Source: Eulemur rufifrons (lineage: Eukaryota; Chordata; Mammalia; Primates; Lemuridae). Taken from it: a DNA stretch of 64,000 nucleotides. A model generated the notes under the pieces. It was not told where the DNA came from, searched no databases, and worked only from the letters and a program-made list of their open reading frames with translations. Location: NCBI RefSeq assembly GCF_041146395.1, contig NC_091012.1, positions 13,630,193 through 13,694,192 on the forward strand, read 5' to 3'. The position numbers and the translations under genes were made by a program. Shown here one piece after another: positions 58,050-64,000 of this stretch (its first letter is position 1; each line of letters opens with the position of its first letter).

Positions 58050-58575
58050 ATGATTTCTGTGGATTTAAAATTTGGAATAATCTTTCTTTACCTGATATTT
58101 CAATCTTAGGGAATTTATTTTACATGACTTTATTTCAGTTGGTGCAGTGCACAGTACACAGTTTCCATTTTTAGTCATCTAACTGTGGCCAACAATTTGG
58201 TCATTCTCTCTAGAGGAATCTCGGATCATGGCAGCTTTTTGATTGAAAATTTCATCAGTGATTTGGCATGCAATCTTGTTTTCTGTGCTGACAGTGGCCA
58301 GAGGTGGGACAGTGAGCACCACATACCTCTTTAGTGTCTTCCATACCATAATCATCAACACCAAGAAGTCCAGGTCTCCTAAGCTTCAAATAAAAGCATT
58401 AAAGCCCTTTTCATGTTCTGTGCTGGATTCTGAATCTGTTGGTAAATATCAGAGTTCCCTTGCTTATGACTGACAAATAGAATGACAAAAACAGCACTAA
58501 AGCTCTATATTTTTGATACTGTTCAGCTAAGCTCATGACTAAGATCCAGGGTCAGCATTCAGAACAATGCTATAC
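58050..58575 (+). pseudogene. Vomeronasal type-1 receptor (V1R) pseudogene, 3'-truncated
   Basis: V1Rs are single-exon seven-pass GPCRs for pheromones. From an ATG at 58050 the start reads MISVDLKFGIIFL, typical of the V1R N-terminus and TM1. In shifting frames there follow 'SHLTVANNLVILSRGI' (TM2, 58173-58218), the TM3 region ('FISDLACNLVF' then 'VARGGTVSTTYLFSVFHTII', 58248-58340) and 'CWILNLLVNI' with 'VPLLMTDK' (TM4 and extracellular loop 2, 58421-58468). Stops and frameshifts occur at about 58106, 58170, 58290 and 58470. Sequence after 'YCSA' near 58520 fades, and an L1 3' UTR begins near 58580, so TM5-TM7 are missing. Strepsirrhines have large V1R repertoires, which suits the location. 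Confidence 0.85.
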
Positions 58576-58579
58576 TTCA

Positions 58580-58648
58580 AATATATTTATTGATTTTTAT
58601 AATTGACTGATAATATTATGTGTATTTATCATGTAAAATGTGATGATT

Positions 58649-58688
<40 letters not shown>

Positions 58689-58778
58689 CCATTGTCTAAT
58701 GCTTATTCTGGCTAATTAACAAATGCTTTACTTCTCATAGTTATCACCTTTGTGGTGAAGAACACTTACTGTCTCAGC
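58580..58778 (-). mobile_element. Older L1 3' UTR fragment with TA microsatellite, antisense
   Basis: Matches the L1PB/L1MA-type 3' UTR reverse complement ('aatgtgatgatttgatatat', then 'ctggctaattaacaaatgc' and 'tagttatcacctttgtggtg'). The internal 'tatgtata' part has expanded into a TA repeat. Confidence 0.7.
58651..58684. repeat. (TA)n microsatellite
   Basis: Seventeen uninterrupted TA/AT dinucleotides, probably length-polymorphic. Confidence 0.95.
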
Positions 58779-58789
58779 ATATTTTTTTT

Positions 58790-60135
58790 AATTTTTTTTT
58801 TTAATTCTTATTTCAGCATATTGTGAGGGTACAAAAGTTTAGGTTACGTATATTGCCCTTGGCCCCCCCACCCCCACGAGTCAGAGCTTCAAAGGTGTCC
58901 ATCCCCTAGACAGTGCACATCGCACTCATTATGTATGTATACACCCATCCCCTCCCCCACTCACATCTGCCCGACACCCGATTGATTTTATTCCTGCATG
59001 TGCTTTTAGGTGGTGATCAGTGAAACCAATTTGCTGGTGAGTACATGTGGTGCTTATTTTTCCTTTCTTGGGATACTTCACTTAGTACAATGGGTTCCAA
59101 CACTTTCCAGGAAAATACAAGAAGTGCTATATCACCATTGTTTCTTATAGCTGAGTAGTACTCCATGGTATACATATACCACATTTTATTAATCCACTCA
59201 TGGATTGATGGGCATTTGGGTTGTTTTCACATCTTTGCAATTGTGAATTGTACTGCTATAAACATTTGAGTGCAGATTTCTTTTTTATAGAATGTTTTTT
59301 GTTCTTTTGGGTAGATGCCTAGTAATGGGATTGCTGGATCAAATGGTACTTCTGCTTGTGTCTGTTTAAGGTATCTCCATATTGCTTTCCACAGAGGTTG
59401 TACTAGTTTGCAGTCTCACCAGCAGTGTATGATTGTTCCTATTTCTCCACATCCACACCAGCATTTATTGTTTTGGAACTTTTTGATGCAGATCATTCTC
59501 ACCGGAGATAACTGATATCTCATTGTGGTTTTGATTTGCATTTCTCTGATGATTAGAGATGTTGAGCATTTTTTCATATGTTTGTTAGCCATTAGTTTAT
59601 TTCTTTTGAAAAGTTTCTGTTCATGTCCTTTGCCCATTTTTTGATAGGGTTGTTTGATTTTTTCTTGCAGATTTTCCTGAATTCTATATAGATTCTAGTT
59701 ATCAGCCCTTTATCAGATGTGTAAGAAGCGAATATTTTCTCCCATTCTGTAGGTTGTCTATTTGCTCTCATGATAGTTTTCTGGGCTGTGTAGAAGCTTT
59801 TTAATTTGATCAGGTCCCATATATTTATTTTTGTATTGCTGTGATTGCCTTTGGGGTCTTCTTCATAAATTCTTTGCCTAGGCCAATGTCTATAAGGGTT
59901 TTTCCAACATTTTCTTCTAGAATTCTTATAGTTTCACACCTTAGGTTTAAGTCTGTTATCCACTGTGAGTTGATTTTAGTGAGAGGTGAAATGTGTGGAT
60001 CCTGTTTCAGTCTTCAACATGTGGCAATCCAGTTTTCCCAGCACCATTTATTGAATAAGGATTCTTTTCCCCAGTGTGTTTTTGTCTGCTTTGTCAAAGA
60101 TTAGATGGCTATATGAGGATGGTTCCATGTTCTTT
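58790..60135 (-). mobile_element. 5'-truncated lemur L1, antisense
   Basis: T-tract, then the standard L1 3' terminus, 3' UTR and about 1 kb of ORF2 in reverse complement, ending near 60135. Collinear with 5195-6572, which ends at a slightly different point. ORF2 remnants are frameshifted. Confidence 0.93.
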
Positions 60136-62155
60136 AGAGACTTTTTCTAACCAAGTGGCTTCTTTTCTAATCCTTCCTAGATGAGTATCTACATCACAGG
60201 AAGCATTTATGTATATACACAACATGTATTTGTCACCATACATATACCTTCTTTCTCAGCTAATATATAACCTGAAATCTATAAATTTTGTTATTTCCTT
60301 ATTTGGAAAGTCCCATATGTTTACTATATTGTGCATATACTATTGGACTAATCATTTCTGAAATATATCTTAGATAAAAAATTTTGAAACATAGTCAACA
60401 AGTGAAAAATGTTTATTACATAAATATTAAATTAGTTTGTGTTGACAAGAAACACTTTAGATACCATTTTAAAAGATTCCGTACTCAAGTATATTTGAAA
60501 AATGGATTTTTTTCAATTTACCTTAAGCAATACACTTTTAAATTAAGAAAATATAAATAATTAAAAGAGAGTATATTTTACCACAATTCACAAGAAACAC
60601 ACAAACTAAGATAAACAACAGAATCAGATTGTTTAATGCTGCTCTAATCTGTTTTATTACATTACATGGATCATGACATCCTTTGCATATCATCACATGT
60701 GCATCATGGCATCAGTGTTAAGGACTTCCATCCATTTTTACCACATATTATTGAACCAGGCTTCATCATTGCACGTTTTTTTTTTTCAAACAAAGCTGGT
60801 ATGAAAACACCTTCATGCTCATGCTGTAATAATTCCTGATGGTATGCCCTGAGATATGCCCAAAACAAAGGGACTGGGTTTTTTGTGCTCAGGTTTCCCA
60901 CAATTAAGTCAGGTATCTCCAGTGAAGAACATTTGAGGGACCTAAGACACATGGATGCCTGTGAATCTCAACCCATGTCAGTCAGGCTGGGCCTGGGCTA
61001 GAAGAAGACACTGGGTGTTTCAGGGAAGGGAGGCTCTGTCCTCCTGCACATTGGCTATTATGCCACAAATTGTCATGTGATTCTGTGTCTTTTTCCAGCT
61101 GGAAATGATGACGGTCAACCTAAAATAATCAAAAAGGTCATCTAATTTAAAGAGAGTATTCATGTGCAAAGGTTCAGGATGGCCACCCAGGAGCATAGAT
61201 TTAAGTTTCCCTGACTGTATCCTCTTATTAGTAGCAGTTACAAGTTGGTTTTTAAGGGAAAAAGAGGAGAGGCAGTTTCTAAGTTGTTGATCAAGAATTT
61301 CCGTTAAAATTACAAAAGGTATTGATTGGTTATACTTTGTTTTTTTGTACCACAAATTTCATAAACTGGAAGATATGGGTGTGGCAGCTAGCCCAGAACA
61401 AAATGTCTTAAAACAATTGCCCAGGCATGGTTTAGGGGGTTGACATATGTCACATAACTCATGTGTCTCTGGACCTGATCAATTCTGCGTACCTCAGATA
61501 GCTCAGAAAGCTCTGAGGTATTTTTCTTTTCTCAGGACACTGAGGAAATGTGTTCTGAGGGCAGACCTCTCCTCACACATTGCTGCCACATGTGATAACT
61601 GTCCAATCACACACATGTGCACTTGGTAATGACATGGCCATGCCCCTTTCAGAACAAGGATCCAAGCTCATGAATTGCACCCACAGCACATTTGCACCTA
61701 GATTTTCCCACCAAAAACCCACACAAATACCTAGATGACTCCTGGATTATTCATTGCCCCAATACTGCATCTGTAGCAGGAACCTGTTCCCTACACCAGG
61801 CTAGGCTCTGGACCACCCAATCACAATCTTATCTACATGGACACAGGAATAAGACATAGCCCTACCTGTGATTTTATCTATAGCAAACAAAACAAAAAAC
61901 AAACAACAAACAAACAAACAAACAAACACTGCAGTGTTCCACAGCCATAGGTCCTTGATAGGACTTTCTCTGTTCTGCCTATTTTTTCCTACAAATCCTC
62001 TTTTTTGTCCACTCCATATGCCCAAGGCCACCCCTCTGGTGCCTAGATATAGCACCTCCTGGAATTCAGATGTCCATAAGTGGAAGACTGTAGCCCTAGA
62101 TGTAGCTAGGGCAAGAGCAAATGCAGATTAGGAATCCAAGACTTAATTCTCAAAA
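60136..62155. other. Unassigned region, no gene recognised
   Basis: Moderate complexity sequence. Two antisense frames (60704-60952, 61020-61355) are open for 82 and 111 codons but show no recognisable domain. CCAAT-like words ('gtccaatcacacaca' near 61598, 'cacccaatcacaatct' near 61815) give an LTR-like impression without clear ends. A (CAAA)n run is at 61883-61928. Confidence 0.35.
61883..61928. repeat. (CAAA)n simple repeat
   Basis: A purine-rich run of CAAA and CAAAA words. Confidence 0.9.
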
Positions 62156-64000
62156 TTGAAAATGAGGGAAGAGATTTTGGTCCCCTCATTTTTCTTGAAG
62201 TGTTTAATTTAGAAAACTTTTATAGTGCAACTTTTTTATGCCTCTTTGAAATATATGTAAATTATTTAACAGCTAACTAGGGCCTTTGCCATTCTTTTTG
62301 ACTCAAGAATATCTTTCTCTAGGACCTGGGAACAATTGCTTTGAAATTTAAATAGCCTGGAAGATAGAGCCCTATGCAACACTTTTTGTAGAAAAGTAGG
62401 AGCCTAACTTCAGGAGGCACCTGGCTCCAAGTTGCAAATCTATATCTTGTCATGAAAACAACAGAAGTATATTTTTCCTTTGAATATAACCAATTCAAAT
62501 TTCCTTTGAATATAACCAAAACAGAGATATTTCTCCAATTTCCAGGTGAATTTAGGATGTACTATATATGACAAACGGTGCTGTTAAGTCTTCTACTTAA
62601 AGAGTAATGCTGGCAATTTTTCTTTATTTTTGCAATCTCTTAGCAGACTGCCTGTCATACATATCACATTCTGGTTTAATTATGTAATAAAATAGTTTTC
62701 TTTCTGTTCTACCATTGTGAATCATTTTTCTGGGGCTTGAGATGGTATTCTTAATTATATTACTGAAATGCTGTCCAGAGTTTTCAGAGATGATACAAAT
62801 ATAATAAGGTGCCCATAACATTTCACTGTGGAGGGGTCTTTTCCTCTGGGGCTTCCAGTCACAACCCCACAATTGTGCAGCTAATTGTACACTGCCCCAA
62901 ATATGTAGGAAGATTCATTTCTCTGCCTATTTGGGATCTACAGTCTCTTCTAGAGCAGTTAGGGCAGATTTCTACAAAAAATAACTTCACAGGGCAGCAG
63001 TCAGTCATCCCAACCTTTCTTTAAATGCACTTGGCATTCTCAGAACTTGAAACTGAGTCAGAGTCCATGGGGCCCCAAAACTCAACCAGGCTTGCACATG
63101 TGCTTTCAGTAGGCTTAGACTCTCAACTTTCCCCTTCTCTTGCACAAATGTTCATGAATATACAGAAGGCACCTGCAAATTCCCAACCTCTCCAAGACCC
63201 AAATCTATAGCTCTAAAATTTAAATCCACATCCTGGGATTCTTCAGGATATGTTAGAGCCTTTCCATGAGGAATCTCTCCTCCAGCTTCCCTCCCCTCAC
63301 TGAAACACCCAAGAATACAGAGCCTGGTTGACCCCATTTAAAACTGCCTAAAAGATCTGGCCCCAACCTGGGATTCATAAGACAGGGCCAGACTTTGAGT
63401 TGAGGATACTCAGAAAACCTAGGGGAGACATTTTCTGCACTGAGAGAGAGCAACATAGGTATCTTAAAGCCCCATTTTGGAGTGCACCCTCTGAGTTTTC
63501 CAGATCTTGTCCAGTGAGCTGCTGTAGTACTGTGAAGGCTTCCTGGTGTAAACAGAATCTGGTGGCAGAATCTGTATGTGTAAACAAGCACCTCAGCAGC
63601 CAGAGGGGAGGGCCATAAAACATCCACTGCCATAACCACTGTGTTACTGGGTATTAGGGTATTCTTGTTCTTCCTTCTGCCCCAGAGTTAGCTGATCATG
63701 GATAGGTAGTAGCACACAGATGATGCAGGGACAGCTGCTTAACCAGGGCAGGTTTATTCTCTCTTCTGACCCACAGAGTCAGCTGAGTGTCCCCTGCTTG
63801 GATCACCATGGGAGCATCAGACTCATGTCACTAGAGATTTTCATACTAGGCTGAGAGACTAACATATTGGGGATGTCATATGCAGACTGGGCTCAGGCTG
63901 ACAACAGGGTTTAATTCTTTCCATCTCAGAGGGAGAGAAAGGAGTAAACTAGGGTCTGTTTCTCCACTCACAGAAGGAATCTTCTTGGTTGGTGCCCAGA
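62156..64000. other. Unassigned region, no gene recognised
   Basis: About 1.8 kb without a recognised repeat or gene. A 20-bp word ('tttcctttgaatataaccaa') is directly repeated at 62474-62493 and 62500-62519. Overlapping antisense frames at 63253-63639 have no recognisable domain. The sequence runs off the window. Confidence 0.4.

Noticed and set aside
61020..61355. A 111-codon - strand frame
   Set aside because: Protein-like in places, but no domain, splice context or family could be recognised; not enough to call a gene.
62474..62519. 20-bp direct repeat
   Set aside because: Only two copies 26 bases apart; a small local duplication without further structure.

Overview
This window looks like nuclear DNA of a strepsirrhine primate, most likely a lemur. 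The Alu copies at 35664-36008 and 56927-57268 carry the extended, AT-rich middle segment typical of lemur Alus, and all but the oldest L1 copies share a 3' end ('gtacccccataataa' before the A-tail) that differs from the ape/monkey L1 tail. This assignment is an inference from repeats. The window is AT-rich and dominated by interspersed repeats; it contains no prokaryotic features, CRISPR arrays or operons.

Genes. The only plausible protein-coding locus is a KRAB C2H2 zinc-finger gene on the + strand. It has a short first coding exon (34435-34449), a 127-bp KRAB-A exon (36264-36390), a 93-bp KRAB-b exon (36890-36982) and a zinc-finger exon (53198-54564). All splice phases agree, giving a predicted 533-aa protein. 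An extra A in an A8 run at 54553-54560 ends the frame early. Three more finger units lie beyond it in the shifted frame, and decayed fingers continue to about 55210. The roughly 16-kb intron before the finger exon is packed with L1 insertions, including a nearly full-length but dead copy.

Pseudogenes. A processed FOXK2 copy lies on the - strand (18148-22142), bounded by a probable 13-bp target-site duplication, inserted in an old L1 and itself interrupted by a probable LTR fragment. A class II olfactory receptor pseudogene (32617-33470), a truncated vomeronasal type-1 receptor pseudogene (58050-58575) and an unidentified possible processed copy (24815-25500) are also present.

Repeats, left to right. 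1-8 kb: several lemur-type L1 pieces and an older L1 insertion with a non-L1 5' extension. 8-14 kb: mostly unique DNA with MIR, MER5-like and MER20-like fossils. 14-17 kb: a short L1, an L2-like fossil split by a MER1-type element, and an old L1. 17-24 kb: an old + strand L1 split by the FOXK2 copy. 28-31.4 kb: an Alu and a nearly full-length Hsmar1-type mariner. 38-53 kb: layers of old antisense L1 with younger lemur L1 pieces nested in them. 57-60 kb: an Alu, the vomeronasal receptor remnant and a 5'-truncated L1. 60-64 kb: unassigned. I found no evidence of a novel multi-gene system; the points most worth checking are the zinc-finger gene and its frameshift, the FOXK2 copy, the mariner and the chimeric L1.
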